Positions 1 through 8,321 of a DNA stretch of 30,866 nucleotides are shown here, piece after piece (position 1 is the first letter of the stretch; each line of letters starts with the position of its first letter). The position numbers and the translations under genes were made by a program. Source of the stretch: SMWD01 sp002729875. Lineage in GTDB: Bacteria; Pseudomonadota; Gammaproteobacteria; Steroidobacterales; GCA-2729495. The notes beneath the pieces were generated by a model. That model was not told the origin of the DNA. It did no database searches and saw only the letters and a program-made list of their open reading frames with translations. Location: the NCBI GenBank assembly GCA_036010905.1, contig DASCMH010000028.1, positions 1 through 30,866 of the forward strand, written 5' to 3'.

Positions 1-13
1 ATTAAGAGCGGAC

Positions 14-32
14 GAAAAATGCGCTGCTGCGC
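14..32 (-). terminator. Possible rho-independent terminator after fcl
   Basis: Read on the minus strand, GCGC-AGCA-GCGC forms a short GC hairpin followed directly by ATTTTTC. It lies about 50 bases past the fcl stop codon, in the right orientation to end the gmd-fcl transcript. The stem has only 4 pairs, so the call is tentative. I see nothing else in the first 79 bases. Confidence 0.35.
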
Positions 33-79
33 CACAGTATTTAGGCTGACCGTTGACCGTCCATGACGTTAGTCTTAGG

Positions 80-1090
80 TTAAACAATAGCACCCACCTT
101 ACCATTCACAGTCTGGTTTAGATACCAGTGATAAGTTTCTTCAATGCCATCACGTAGAGCGATGCCGGCCTCCCAGCCCAGCGCCTGTAATCTGGAGGCA
201 TCCATTCGTTTCTGCGGCGTTCCGTCGGGCTGGTCGGTGTTGAATGTGATGGCTCCATCGAAGCCGACGATGTCTTTGATCAATTCCGCCAATTCCCTGA
301 TGGTCAGGTCCGTGCCGGTGCCGACGTTCAGGTGAGAGAGCATAGGTTTGGTCACTGAATGGTAGCGTTCGGTCGGCAGGCACATAACAAACAGGCACGC
401 AACAGCCAGATCGTCTACATGCAGGAATTCTCGGCGAACGGTCCCGGTGCCCCAGACCTCAACCGATGGGGTGCCGTTGGTTTTTGCTTCGTGGAACTTT
501 CGAATCAAGGCTGGTAATACATGGCTGGTCTTGAGATCGAAGTTGTCATTCTGACCATACAGATTTGTCGGCATGAGGCTGCGATAATCCGTGCCATATT
601 GTCGGTTAAATGACTCGCATAGTTTGATGCCTGCTATTTTTGCAATTGCGTATGGTTCATTTGTGGATTCCAGTTGCCCGGTCAGCAGGCAGTTTTCCGG
701 CATCGGTTGTGGAGCCAGACGTGGATAGATGCACGAACTACCAAGAAAGAGCAGGCGTTTGGCATTATTTCGATAGGCGGAACGGATGATGTTCGAGGAA
801 ATAAGCAGGTTGTCATTGATGAAATCAGCCGGATAGGTGTTGTTGGCATGGATGCCACCAACTTTTGCTGCAGCCAGGAAGATGTAGTCCGGTCGTTCTG
901 ACTGCATGAAATCTTCGACCGAGTTCTGGTCGGTTAGATCGACTTCATCACGGGTTCGCAGGATTAGCCGTTCGCAGTTTTCTGCTTCCAGTTGCCGCAC
1001 GATCGCCGATCCGACCATGCCCCGATGCCCGGCAACGAAGATCTTGCCGGTTTGTAACTGTTGCAGTTCGGTCTGATCAAAATTACTCAT
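80..1090 (-). CDS. fcl: GDP-L-fucose synthase (GDP-4-keto-6-deoxymannose epimerase/reductase)
   Basis: Short-chain dehydrogenase/reductase enzyme of 336 residues that epimerises and reduces GDP-4-keto-6-deoxy-D-mannose to GDP-L-fucose with NADPH in the cytoplasm. The N-terminal Rossmann motif GHRGMVGSAI (residues about 21-30) binds NADP. The catalytic Ser lies in GSSCIYP, and the Tyr/Lys pair in YAIAKIAG is the YxxxK motif. PTNLYGQNDNF and the C-terminal DGTPQKRMD block are typical of the family. The length is close to the usual 310-330, with an N-terminal extension of about 15 residues. The ATG overlaps the end of gmd by 8 bases (ATGAGTAA), so the two are translationally coupled and supply GDP-fucose for surface polysaccharide. 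Family assignment is firm. Confidence 0.95.
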   Translation of the reverse strand: MSNFDQTELQQLQTGKIFVAGHRGMVGSAIVRQLEAENCERLILRTRDEVDLTDQNSVEDFMQSERPDYIFLAAAKVGGIHANNTYPADFINDNLLISSNIIRSAYRNNAKRLLFLGSSCIYPRLAPQPMPENCLLTGQLESTNEPYAIAKIAGIKLCESFNRQYGTDYRSLMPTNLYGQNDNFDLKTSHVLPALIRKFHEAKTNGTPSVEVWGTGTVRREFLHVDDLAVACLFVMCLPTERYHSVTKPMLSHLNVGTGTDLTIRELAELIKDIVGFDGAITFNTDQPDGTPQKRMDASRLQALGWEAGIALRDGIEETYHWYLNQTVNGKVGAIV

Positions 1091-2198
1091 GGTAACTGAA
1101 AGTTTTATAACCTCTTCGTGCTGTCAAAGCATCACGCTCAGCGATACTCATGTCTTGCTGAACCATTTCTTTAACCATTTCTTCAAATGAGATTTTTGGT
1201 TCCCAGCCAAGTTGTTTCCTGGCTTTTGCCGAATCGCCCAGCAAGGTCTCAACCTCAGTTGGGCGGAAGTAGCGCGGGTCTATGCGCACAATAATTTCGC
1301 CTGGTTGGGCATCCCCATCTGCATCTGCATTGCTGGCAACTCTTCCTATCTCGTCGATTCCTGTGCCTTCCCAGGTAATTTCAATGCCGAGTGCTCGAGC
1401 GGCGATTTCCACAAACTCACGGACAGATTGCTGTTGTCCTGTTGCTATTACGAAATCCTCGGGTTTGGGTTGTTGCAAAATCAGCCATTGTGCTTCGATA
1501 AAGTCTTTTGCATGACCCCAGTCACGCAGAGAATCCATGTTGCCCAGATGCAGAGTGTTTTGCAGGCCTATCTTGATACGTGCCAGTGCGCGGGTGATTT
1601 TTCGGGTTACAAATGTTTCGCCCCGAATCGGTGATTCATGGTTGAATAAAATTCCATTGCAAGCATACAGGCCGTAGGCTTCGCGATAATTGATGGTAAT
1701 CCAGTATGCATAGAGTTTAGCGACAGCATACGGAGACCTCGGATAAAAGGGGGTTGATTCGCGTTGCGGCGTTTCCTGCACGAGACCATAGAGCTCGGAA
1801 GTTGAGGCTTGGTAAAAGCGGGTTTTCTCAACCAAATTTAGTATGCGAATGGCTTCTAATATTCTCAGTGGGCCGATCGCGTCGGCATTTGCCGTGTATT
1901 CAGGAGTTTCAAATGACACGGCGACATGGCTTTGTGCGGCAAGATTGTATATTTCATCCGGCTGAATTTCCTGAATAACGCGAATCAGATTGGTCGAATC
2001 GGTAAGATCGCCGTAGTGCAGTACAAAATGGCAGTCACTTTCATGGGGATCCTGGTACAGATGGTCGATGCGATCCGTATTAAATGACGAAGCTCTTCTT
2101 TTAATGCCATGAACTTCGTATCCTTTTGCCAGCAGGAACTCTGCCAGATAGGCTCCATCCTGTCCGGTAACTCCGGTAATCAGTGCTTTTTTCCCCAT
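1083..2198 (-). CDS. gmd: GDP-mannose 4,6-dehydratase
   Basis: Converts GDP-D-mannose to GDP-4-keto-6-deoxy-D-mannose, the step before fcl. The open frame extends upstream to 2264, but I place the start at ATG 2198. The protein then begins MGKKALITGVTGQDG, the family's N-terminal NADP-binding GxxGxxG motif, and the ATG is preceded by GGAG at good spacing. This gives 371 residues, the normal family length. Other hallmarks are STSELYG (catalytic Ser/Thr and Glu), YAVAKLYAYW (YxxxK), NHESPIRGETFVTRKI and the RPTEVETLLGD block near the C-terminus. It forms a two-gene operon with fcl. A TATAAT-containing promoter candidate and two tandem palindromes lie just upstream. Confidence 0.95.
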   Translation of the reverse strand: MGKKALITGVTGQDGAYLAEFLLAKGYEVHGIKRRASSFNTDRIDHLYQDPHESDCHFVLHYGDLTDSTNLIRVIQEIQPDEIYNLAAQSHVAVSFETPEYTANADAIGPLRILEAIRILNLVEKTRFYQASTSELYGLVQETPQRESTPFYPRSPYAVAKLYAYWITINYREAYGLYACNGILFNHESPIRGETFVTRKITRALARIKIGLQNTLHLGNMDSLRDWGHAKDFIEAQWLILQQPKPEDFVIATGQQQSVREFVEIAARALGIEITWEGTGIDEIGRVASNADADGDAQPGEIIVRIDPRYFRPTEVETLLGDSAKARKQLGWEPKISFEEMVKEMVQQDMSIAERDALTARRGYKTFSYHE

Positions 2199-2332
2199 CG
2201 TTACTCCATCTATGTCATTTGGTGGTTGGTCGTGACTATCGAGGATTGCTGAATTAAATCGCAATGTGCAGAGGTTAATTCAATATGCTGCCTGATGCTA
2301 TCGTTGGGCTTACAGAATTAGCCTGTTTCACG

Positions 2333-2359
2333 ATTATAGATGGGGCAGTTAAACGCCAA
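2333..2359 (-). promoter_or_regulatory. Candidate sigma70 promoter for gmd-fcl
   Basis: On the minus strand TTGGCG (2359-2354) is followed after 15 bases by a perfect TATAAT (2338-2333), about 135 bases upstream of the gmd ATG. The -10 is consensus; the -35 matches at 4 of 6 positions and the spacing is short. The tandem palindromes at 2361-2410 end immediately upstream of the -35, where an activator would bind. Confidence 0.45.
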
Positions 2360-2360
2360 A

Positions 2361-2410
2361 CCTATGATATTTGACATAAATATCACCTATGATATTTGAC
2401 ATAAATATCA
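2361..2410. repeat. Two exact tandem 25 bp units, each with an 8 bp inverted repeat (operator-like)
   Basis: Positions 2361-2385 and 2386-2410 are identical. Each begins CCTA and then carries TGATATTT, spacer GACAT, AAATATCA: perfect 8 bp arms (2365-2372/2378-2385 and 2390-2397/2403-2410). The 25 bp period puts the two dyads about 2.4 helical turns apart. They sit in the AT-rich space between divergent gmd and the exosortase gene, next to the gmd promoter candidate. A degenerate half-like TTTGACATTTA recurs at 2458-2468. This is best read as a double binding site for a dimeric regulator; the regulator is unknown. Confidence 0.7.
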
Positions 2411-2624
2411 GATATTGATCTTTTATAAATCATAAAAAAGATAAAGAGTTCAAAGAATTTGACATTTACATCCAGTAAGATTGATTTTTCTAAATTGCAG
2501 TGTTTTCAAACTAACTTGTTTCGAGCAATTATTTTAATGCAGCAGCCTGAATTTAGAGTTGGTGTCGGAACATATATGCTTGATCCAGTATAAATACGTG
2601 TCTGGCAAAAGTGATAAAAGTTTT

Positions 2625-4265
2625 ATGAGTGAGGGTCAAAAATTGTCGCATATTAGCGTAGATGCAAGAATTGACTGGAAACCACTAGGATTGGTGCTTC
2701 TGATATTAGCGTGTTTGACCTATATATTCTGGGATGGTCTGGACTACATGGTCAGCTATTGGGGGAGAAAAGAAGAGTATAACCATGGGTATCTGATCCC
2801 TGTCGTTGCATTCTATTTGCTGTGGCTTCGAGCCGAGGAAATCAGTCAGTCAGATTTGGTCGAGTCATGGGCCGGGTTGCTGATTATTATTGGCGCTGTG
2901 GTGGCGTCAGCGATCGGAAAGGTAAGTGGTACGTTTCAGGTAGTTGAGTACGGGTTTTTACTGGCACTGCTAGGCTTAATAGTTACCACAGGTGGATGGC
3001 GCGGGCTTCGGCTGACCAGTGTTCCGTTCGTTTACCTGTTATTTATGATCCCGTTGCCCTTCTGGTTATATCAATCGTTGTCCGGGCAACTGCAACTGAT
3101 TTCATCCGAATTGGGTGTGGCCGTGATTCGTTTTTTTGGTGTGAGTGTTTTTCTGGAAGGCAATGTCATTGATCTTGGTACCTATCAGCTAGAGGTTGCG
3201 GAGGCTTGTAGTGGTCTTCGTTACCTTTTCCCACTGATGAGTTTTGGTTTCCTATGTGCTGCGATTTACAAAGGCCCTAGGTGGCAACAGGTAATCATCT
3301 TTGTATCTGCTATTCCGTTGACAATTTTAATGAATAGCTTCCGGATTGGCGTGATTGGTATTTTGGTAGATAATTTTGGTATTGGGCAGGCTGAAGGGTT
3401 CTTGCATTACTTTGAGGGTTGGATAGTCTTCATGACTTGTGTCGTCGCTCTTTTTCTATTGATGTGGTTGTTTGCAAGGTTTCGCGGACTAGCTTTGATG
3501 GAAGTTTTTGCGTTGGATATACCTTCCACTTCTACATTGAAATATTTCTTGCCCCGTAGCATTCAGCCTCAAGTTCTTGGTGCTATAGTGATTTCTGTTA
3601 TCGGGGTTGTCGTAGCTTATAGTTTGAAAAGTTACGAGGATCATATTCCGGATAGAATGAACTTTGCAACGTTTCCGCTGGTGATCGATGATTGGCGTGG
3701 CAAAGATTCTATTATCGAGGACACAAAAGTACTGAATACACTTTCAGCAGATGACTACTTTCTGGGGCAATACTGGCATACTGAATGGGGCACTTCTGTT
3801 GGGCTTTGGGTCGCATATTATGAAGAACAACGGCAAGGGAATGCTGTGCATTCACCTAAAGCTTGTTTGCCAGGCGGCGGATGGGATATAGGGTCGCTGG
3901 ATAATCATGTTATCGAGAACATTGGTCCAAATGGTGAGAGCTACAAAATAAATAGGGTCCTCATGACCAAAGGCAATATGCGTCAACTGGTCTATTATTG
4001 GTTCGTGGAGCGAGGTCGAATCCAGTATGATGAATTTCAGGTCAAATGGTACATATTCTGGGATGCATTAACACGCAATCGCACTGATGGTGCCTTGGTT
4101 CGTGTCTCAACTTTTGTACCCGATATTACGCAGTTGGATGAGGCAGAGCAACGTCTAACAGAATTTGTTCGTGTGCTTGACCCTAAGCTGGCCTTTTATC
4201 TTCCACAGGAAGATGCGACCTTCGAGCAGGTAAAGGTTGGAATGGTGAAAAACAGCAATCTTTGA
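2625..4265 (+). CDS. Exosortase fused to a C-terminal EpsI domain (XrtD-like)
   Basis: Polytopic inner-membrane transpeptidase-like protein predicted to recognise and cleave PEP-CTERM-type sorting tails and to link the targets to exopolysaccharide biogenesis. With the ATG at 2625 it is 546 residues. Several hydrophobic helices fill residues about 20-310. The exosortase triad is visible: Cys195 in EACSGLRY, Arg240 in MNSFRIGVIG and His261 in GFLHYFEGW. After about residue 330 a soluble EpsI-type domain follows, with the typical VHSPKACLPGGGW motif. An exosortase with fused EpsI is the architecture I associate with exosortase D (VPLPA-CTERM), but the subtype is inferred. It is divergent from gmd-fcl. 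No sorting-tail substrate is visible in the window. Confidence 0.9.
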   Translation: MSEGQKLSHISVDARIDWKPLGLVLLILACLTYIFWDGLDYMVSYWGRKEEYNHGYLIPVVAFYLLWLRAEEISQSDLVESWAGLLIIIGAVVASAIGKVSGTFQVVEYGFLLALLGLIVTTGGWRGLRLTSVPFVYLLFMIPLPFWLYQSLSGQLQLISSELGVAVIRFFGVSVFLEGNVIDLGTYQLEVAEACSGLRYLFPLMSFGFLCAAIYKGPRWQQVIIFVSAIPLTILMNSFRIGVIGILVDNFGIGQAEGFLHYFEGWIVFMTCVVALFLLMWLFARFRGLALMEVFALDIPSTSTLKYFLPRSIQPQVLGAIVISVIGVVVAYSLKSYEDHIPDRMNFATFPLVIDDWRGKDSIIEDTKVLNTLSADDYFLGQYWHTEWGTSVGLWVAYYEEQRQGNAVHSPKACLPGGGWDIGSLDNHVIENIGPNGESYKINRVLMTKGNMRQLVYYWFVERGRIQYDEFQVKWYIFWDALTRNRTDGALVRVSTFVPDITQLDEAEQRLTEFVRVLDPKLAFYLPQEDATFEQVKVGMVKNSNL

Positions 4266-4359
4266 TAATCCTGTTAGATGGCCTACAAACTCCAGATGGT
4301 TGGTCGGTGGGAGTAATTGTCGGAACGGTTTTACAATGACTCTTCCTAAGACGCCAGTC

Positions 4360-4375
4360 CAACCTGAGCAGGTTG
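4360..4375. promoter_or_regulatory. Perfect inverted repeat in the gap before the FAD oxidase gene
   Basis: CAACCTG-AG-CAGGTTG has 7 bp perfect arms around a 2 bp centre, about 165-180 bases upstream of the FAD oxidase start. It is compact enough for a dimeric repressor or activator. A TATAAT at 4451-4456 downstream could be a -10 element, but no -35 fits at normal spacing. The rest of 4266-4540 shows nothing recognisable apart from a dispersed GTGTCAGGCA-type repeat. Confidence 0.3.
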
Positions 4376-4497
4376 TCGCAACTAATAATTCGCTCCGGAT
4401 GAGGCAGGTAACTAGTTTAGTTGGCAGGTTTTTAGTTGCAGGCCCTTGCTTATAATTATCGGACTCCATGCCTTACAATCCATGTCTGTTTAGTCTG

Positions 4498-4518
4498 AAT
4501 TGTGTCAGGCAACAACTT
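4498..4518. repeat. Short dispersed GTGTCAGGCA-type repeat, copy 1
   Basis: AATT followed by GTGTCAGGCAACAACTT. This closely matches the elements at 7737-7759 and 17381-17405, all outside genes. This copy is the least symmetrical. It lies just upstream of the FAD oxidase start, and the GTG inside it is unlikely to be the start codon. Confidence 0.45.
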
Positions 4519-4540
4519 CCCTATAATATTTGGATGGAAC

Positions 4541-6112
4541 ATGGATAACTCAGGCTCATTACTACAGGCGTTAGCCGATATCCTCTCTGCGGCGCATCTG
4601 CTGACCGATGACGAGTCGCGAACCTTTTTTTCCACTGATGTGTACCGGCAGGCGGATGTGCTGGCGCTGGCCGTCGCTCAGCCCGGGACCGTTGAGGAGC
4701 TGCAGCAGATCGTGCGTGTCTGTGCCGAGCATGAGGCACCGATGGTCGTGCGTGGCGGCGGCGCTTCGTATACCGATGGTTTCCTGCCGACGCAGCCGAA
4801 TACCATCCTGATTGATTCGTCCCGACTGAACCGAATTGAGGTGAACGAGGCGGATATGACGGTGACGGTCGAGCCGGGCGTCACCTGGGCCTCACTGTAC
4901 GAGCGCCTGTCTGCACAAGGGTTACGTACCCCGTTCTGGGGGCCATTCTCCGGCCTCGCTGCGACTATAGGCGGCGGCATGTCCCATTACGCCGTGAATT
5001 ACGGTTCCGGGCAGTACGGCATGTCTGTTGAGTCCCTGACCTGCATGGACGTCATCCTGGCCAATGGCGACCTGATTTCGACCGGATCCAGTGGCGGGGA
5101 AGGGCATTCATCTTTTTTCCGTTTTTACGGCCCGGACCTGGCAGGTCTGTTTCTCGGTGATGCCGGGGCGCTCGGTATCAAGGCCCGGTTCACGCTGCGC
5201 CTGATGAAGAAGCCGCAGGGTTTTGCGGCTGCCTCCTTTGGCTTTCCGGACGGCGAAAGCTGTCTGAATGCGCTGATAGAGACGGCCCGGCTCGGGGTTC
5301 TGGCGCAGAATTTTGGTCTGGATCCGCGCCAGCAGAAAACGGCACTGACCGAGATGGAATCAAAAGATCCGCTCGATGCCGCCCTGACGGTGCTTAAATC
5401 ATCGCGTAACCCGGTTGATGGTGTGCTGCAGGTCATGAAGATGGGCCTGGCCGGGCGTAATTTTCTGAAGAATGCAGTGTATTCGGCGCACTTCAGTACT
5501 GAGGGCCTGACCGACACCGAGGCGCGTTATAAACTCGCAGCTGTGCGTGACATTGCCGCACGTTATGGAGCAGAAGTAGCCAACTCAATTCCAACCTTTT
5601 TCAATGCCGCACCGTTCATGGAGCTGACCCCGATCCTCGGCCCGAACGGAGAGCTCTGGAAGCCGACCCACGGTGTACTGCCTTTTTCCAGGGTCATGCA
5701 ACATCATGCTGATTTTGAGGCGCTGCTCACCGAGTACCGTGATCGCATGACTCAGCATCGGGTGCAACTGACCAGGATGCTGATGACCTTCAGCACGCAC
5801 TGCTTTGTTTATGAACCGACTTTCCTGTGGGAAGACGAGCGGTCGATTTATCACTGGCGCGTTTACCCGGCCAGCTTGTTGGGCAAAAAGCCCGAGCATC
5901 CTGCCAACCCTGAAGGCAGGGCACTGGTGAAGGAGATAAAGGGTCGCATTCTTGAGCTGTGCATCAAGAACGGTGCAAGCCACATGCAGGTTGGTAAAGA
6001 CTATCCCTATCTCGAGACCCGTAAGCCCGAGGTTCGGGACTTTGTCGTCATGCTGAAACAGACCCTTGATCCTAAAGGTCTTATGAACCCCGGTGCACTG
6101 GGGCTGGACTAA
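4541..6112 (+). CDS. FAD-binding oxidoreductase, GlcD/PCMH family
   Basis: Flavoprotein oxidase or dehydrogenase of the family containing glycolate oxidase GlcD and D-2-hydroxyacid dehydrogenases. The N-terminal half holds the PCMH FAD domain: VVRGGGASYTDGF, VTVEPGVTWASLYERL and GLAATIGGGMSHYAVNYGSG. The C-terminal substrate/cap domain ends DPKGLMNPGALGLD, the family's usual tail. I start at ATG 4541, after GGATGGAAC, giving 523 residues. The frame extends to a GTG at 4502, but that lies inside a repeat. The substrate cannot be read from sequence; a 2-hydroxyacid or an aromatic alcohol (vanillyl-alcohol-oxidase fold) are both possible. It is followed in the same direction by an amidohydrolase after 141 bases, with a small hairpin between. 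Confidence 0.85.
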   Translation: MDNSGSLLQALADILSAAHLLTDDESRTFFSTDVYRQADVLALAVAQPGTVEELQQIVRVCAEHEAPMVVRGGGASYTDGFLPTQPNTILIDSSRLNRIEVNEADMTVTVEPGVTWASLYERLSAQGLRTPFWGPFSGLAATIGGGMSHYAVNYGSGQYGMSVESLTCMDVILANGDLISTGSSGGEGHSSFFRFYGPDLAGLFLGDAGALGIKARFTLRLMKKPQGFAAASFGFPDGESCLNALIETARLGVLAQNFGLDPRQQKTALTEMESKDPLDAALTVLKSSRNPVDGVLQVMKMGLAGRNFLKNAVYSAHFSTEGLTDTEARYKLAAVRDIAARYGAEVANSIPTFFNAAPFMELTPILGPNGELWKPTHGVLPFSRVMQHHADFEALLTEYRDRMTQHRVQLTRMLMTFSTHCFVYEPTFLWEDERSIYHWRVYPASLLGKKPEHPANPEGRALVKEIKGRILELCIKNGASHMQVGKDYPYLETRKPEVRDFVVMLKQTLDPKGLMNPGALGLD

Positions 6113-6141
6113 GTGGCTTTTCTGGGCGGCACTGCTTGATC

Positions 6142-6158
6142 CCGTGATTGGTTCACGG
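6142..6158 (+). terminator. Hairpin downstream of the FAD oxidase gene
   Basis: CCGTGA-TTGGT-TCACGG is a perfect 6 bp stem with a 5-base loop, 30 bases past the stop codon. Only a weak CGTTTGG tract follows, so it may be a poor terminator or an RNA end-stabilising hairpin. Confidence 0.35.
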
Positions 6159-6253
6159 CCCGTTTGGCGTTATCCTACCCGGTTTGTAACTGGCAAAGTT
6201 ACTTGAAGCATTCTGAAAAGTGCGCGTAATGAATAGAAAAATCAGGGGAAATC

Positions 6254-7726
6254 ATGAGTAACAACAAGGAATTTGACCTGCTGATCAAAAATGTGCGCGT
6301 TGCGCGTGCGACCGGCAATGGTCTGGAAGAAGCTGATATCGCGATCAAGGATGGCAAATTTGTAAAGATTGCGCCAAACCTTGCCGCTGATAGTGCTGCA
6401 GAGGTTTATGACGGGCAGGATCGCATCGCGTTTCCGGGTGTGGTTGATCCGCATATGCATACAGGTATTTATTCGCCCCTGGCCGAGGATGCGATCACCG
6501 AGAGTCGTGCAGCGGCAATGGGCGGCGTTACCTCGAGCCTGAACTATATTCGTACCGGTGGTTATTACCTGAACAAGGGCGGCCCATATGGCGAGTTCAT
6601 GCCGGAGGTGCTGGATATCTCCAACGGTCGTTTCCATGTCGATTACACCTATCACATCGCACCGATGGATCGGCATCATATCGCCGAGATCCCAAGCCTG
6701 GTCAAGGAATTCGGCCAGTTGTCATACAAAATTTATATGTTCTACGGCGGTCACGGGTTGCACGGCAGTGCCGGCGATCAGCACAAGTTTCTGATGATCG
6801 ACAAGGAAGAGAAATACGATATAGCACATTTCGAGTTTGTCATGCGCGGTATTCAGGGTGCGATGGAACAGTTTCCGGAGTACGCCGACGATATGAGTCT
6901 GAGCATGCACTGCGAGACGGCGGAGATCATGGCGGCCTATACCAAGATTGTCGAGAAAGATTCTTCGTTAAGCGGTCTTGCCGCCTACAGTGCAAGTCGG
7001 CCGCCGCACTCGGAAGGCCTGGCTATTTTTATTGCCGCCTATCTTGCCGATGAGACCAATCTGCCGAACCTGAACCTGCTGCACCTGACCTCGGCCAAGG
7101 CGGTGCGAGCGGCGATGCAGATGCAGGCCGTGTTCCCGCATATCGACTTCCGCCGTGAGGTCACCATCGGTCACCTGATGCTGGATATTGATGCACCGAC
7201 CGGTAACCTGGCCAAGGTCAACCCGCCCATTCGGCCGCGGGAAGATGTCGAAAACCTCTGGGAAAACATGCTGGAGGGCAACCTTTCCTGGGTTTGCTCG
7301 GATCATGCCTGCTGCAAGCACGAGATGAAGGTGGATCAGGAAGATCCCGGTAACGTCTGGCTGGCCAAGTCCGGCTTCGGTGGTACCGAGTACCTGCTGT
7401 CGGCATTTGCCAGTGAAGGCCACAAGCGGGGTATGTCGTATAACGATATTGCAAAGATGTCGAGCCTGACAGCGGCGCGTCGTTTTGGCCTGCATAGCAA
7501 GGGGGATATTGCCGAGGGCCTCGATGGTGATGTTGTGCTGGTAGACCCGAACGAGACGTGGACCGTACGTGCAGCCGATTCGGAGTCGCAACAAGGCCAC
7601 ACACCTTTCGAAGGCCAGGAACTGAAAGCCCGCGTCAAGACGACATTCCTGCGCGGTCAACGCGTCTTTGATAATAACGAGATACTCGGCGAACCAACCG
7701 GACAATACCTGCACAGGCCCTATTGA
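6254..7726 (+). CDS. Dihydropyrimidinase/hydantoinase-like amidohydrolase
   Basis: Cytoplasmic metal-dependent cyclic amidohydrolase of 490 residues, the usual length for dihydropyrimidinases, hydantoinases, allantoinases and class I dihydroorotases. The ligand set for a binuclear site is complete. DPHMHTG gives the HxH pair, SYKIYMFYGG the Lys normally carboxylated, SMHCETAE and NLLHLTS the two further His, and CSDHACC the Asp. The start ATG is well supported by an upstream AGGGGAAATC. The natural substrate (dihydropyrimidine, hydantoin, another cyclic amide) cannot be decided. No pyrimidine-degradation partners (dihydropyrimidine dehydrogenase, beta-ureidopropionase) are in the window; the only co-directional neighbour is the FAD oxidase. 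Confidence 0.85.
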   Translation: MSNNKEFDLLIKNVRVARATGNGLEEADIAIKDGKFVKIAPNLAADSAAEVYDGQDRIAFPGVVDPHMHTGIYSPLAEDAITESRAAAMGGVTSSLNYIRTGGYYLNKGGPYGEFMPEVLDISNGRFHVDYTYHIAPMDRHHIAEIPSLVKEFGQLSYKIYMFYGGHGLHGSAGDQHKFLMIDKEEKYDIAHFEFVMRGIQGAMEQFPEYADDMSLSMHCETAEIMAAYTKIVEKDSSLSGLAAYSASRPPHSEGLAIFIAAYLADETNLPNLNLLHLTSAKAVRAAMQMQAVFPHIDFRREVTIGHLMLDIDAPTGNLAKVNPPIRPREDVENLWENMLEGNLSWVCSDHACCKHEMKVDQEDPGNVWLAKSGFGGTEYLLSAFASEGHKRGMSYNDIAKMSSLTAARRFGLHSKGDIAEGLDGDVVLVDPNETWTVRAADSESQQGHTPFEGQELKARVKTTFLRGQRVFDNNEILGEPTGQYLHRPY

Positions 7727-7736
7727 TGCGGCAAGG

Positions 7737-7759
7737 AATTAGGTGTCAGGCACCAACTT
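7737..7759. repeat. Short dispersed GTGTCAGGCA-type palindromic repeat, copy 2
   Basis: AATT followed by AGGTGTCAGGCACCAACTT, an imperfect palindrome (GGTGTC/GGCACC around one A) in the gap between the convergent amidohydrolase and unknown genes. It has the same core as the copies at 4498 and 17381. It could double as a transcript-end hairpin. Confidence 0.5.
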
Positions 7760-7767
7760 AACAGACT

Positions 7768-8139
7768 CTAGTTCAGGGATTGGTATCGCTTGGCTAGCAG
7801 GTTGGCGGTTTCGGAGCTGGAATTCAGCTGGTCGTGTTGCTGGCTGTTGTCCTGGTTCAATTCGCTGAACATAGTTACGATCTGGCTGGTGCAGCGGTTT
7901 GCATCAGCGATCGACATTTTGCGTACGGAAGCAATTACCGGACTCTCGGCCCCGAGTGGCTTGACCGAAAGCATCCTATGTCTGAGTAATTCAAAATGCG
8001 TGCTGATACTCTTGGGTAGTTCATCAGCCGGCACATGTGCAAGGTTGTCGTTATAGGCAGAAATCAGACGTTTTTTGATTGGCCCGTTGCCTGACAGCGT
8101 GCGCACAGCCGCAAAAAACTTATCAGTATGCTGGTGCAT
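7768..8139 (-). CDS. Small protein of unknown function
   Basis: Predicted protein of 123 residues, not recognised. It is rich in charged and polar residues with no signal peptide or membrane helix, and probably all-helical and cytoplasmic. The C-terminal third has an Asn/Gln/Ser-rich stretch (SELNQDNSQQHDQLN) followed by a helical tail. It is convergent with the amidohydrolase and divergent from the DMT transporter. The upstream AAGAAG lies too far from the ATG to be a convincing ribosome site, so the start is uncertain. The protein-like composition and lack of a better frame here make it likely real. I can propose no function. Confidence 0.55.
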   Translation of the reverse strand: MHQHTDKFFAAVRTLSGNGPIKKRLISAYNDNLAHVPADELPKSISTHFELLRHRMLSVKPLGAESPVIASVRKMSIADANRCTSQIVTMFSELNQDNSQQHDQLNSSSETANLLAKRYQSLN

Positions 8140-8321
8140 GACAGGATATCTTCTTATTATTTTTTGCTCTGTCTCCCGCTCTGTAAAGTATCAGGCACTC
8201 AGGCGCACCGTAGTAAAAAGCAATTCAGGCTAAGAAACTTAAGGAGCCAATATATCGTACATTATCAAAAATTCAAGCGCTTCCGGTATCTTGCTCAGAT
8301 TGTTTCGCTGCCGCTGATATC

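Larger units (their letters stand above)
2199..2624. other. Divergent AT-rich intergenic region between gmd and the exosortase gene
   Basis: No credible gene lies in these 426 bases. The open frame of the exosortase extends back to a TTG at 2559, but that extension is low-complexity and has no good ribosome site. The region holds the tandem palindromes and the gmd promoter candidate. A perfect TTGACA hexamer at 2459-2464 could be a -35 for the rightward gene, although I find no convincing -10 at proper spacing. Confidence 0.6.

Noticed and set aside
2361..2410. CRISPR or CRISPR-like array
   Set aside because: There are only two units and they abut without spacers, so this is a tandem operator, not an array.
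2559..2624. TTG 2559 as the start of the exosortase
   Set aside because: The 22 extra residues are not exosortase-like and the TTG has no ribosome site; ATG 2625 begins a normal N-terminus before the first helix.
4502..4540. GTG 4502 as the start of the FAD oxidase
   Set aside because: The GTG falls inside a dispersed repeat and adds residues not typical of the family; ATG 4541 has a better upstream context.
6968..7714. Minus-strand frame of 248 codons inside the amidohydrolase
   Set aside because: The plus strand encodes the complete metal-ligand set of a dihydropyrimidinase-like enzyme; the reverse frame is a shadow.
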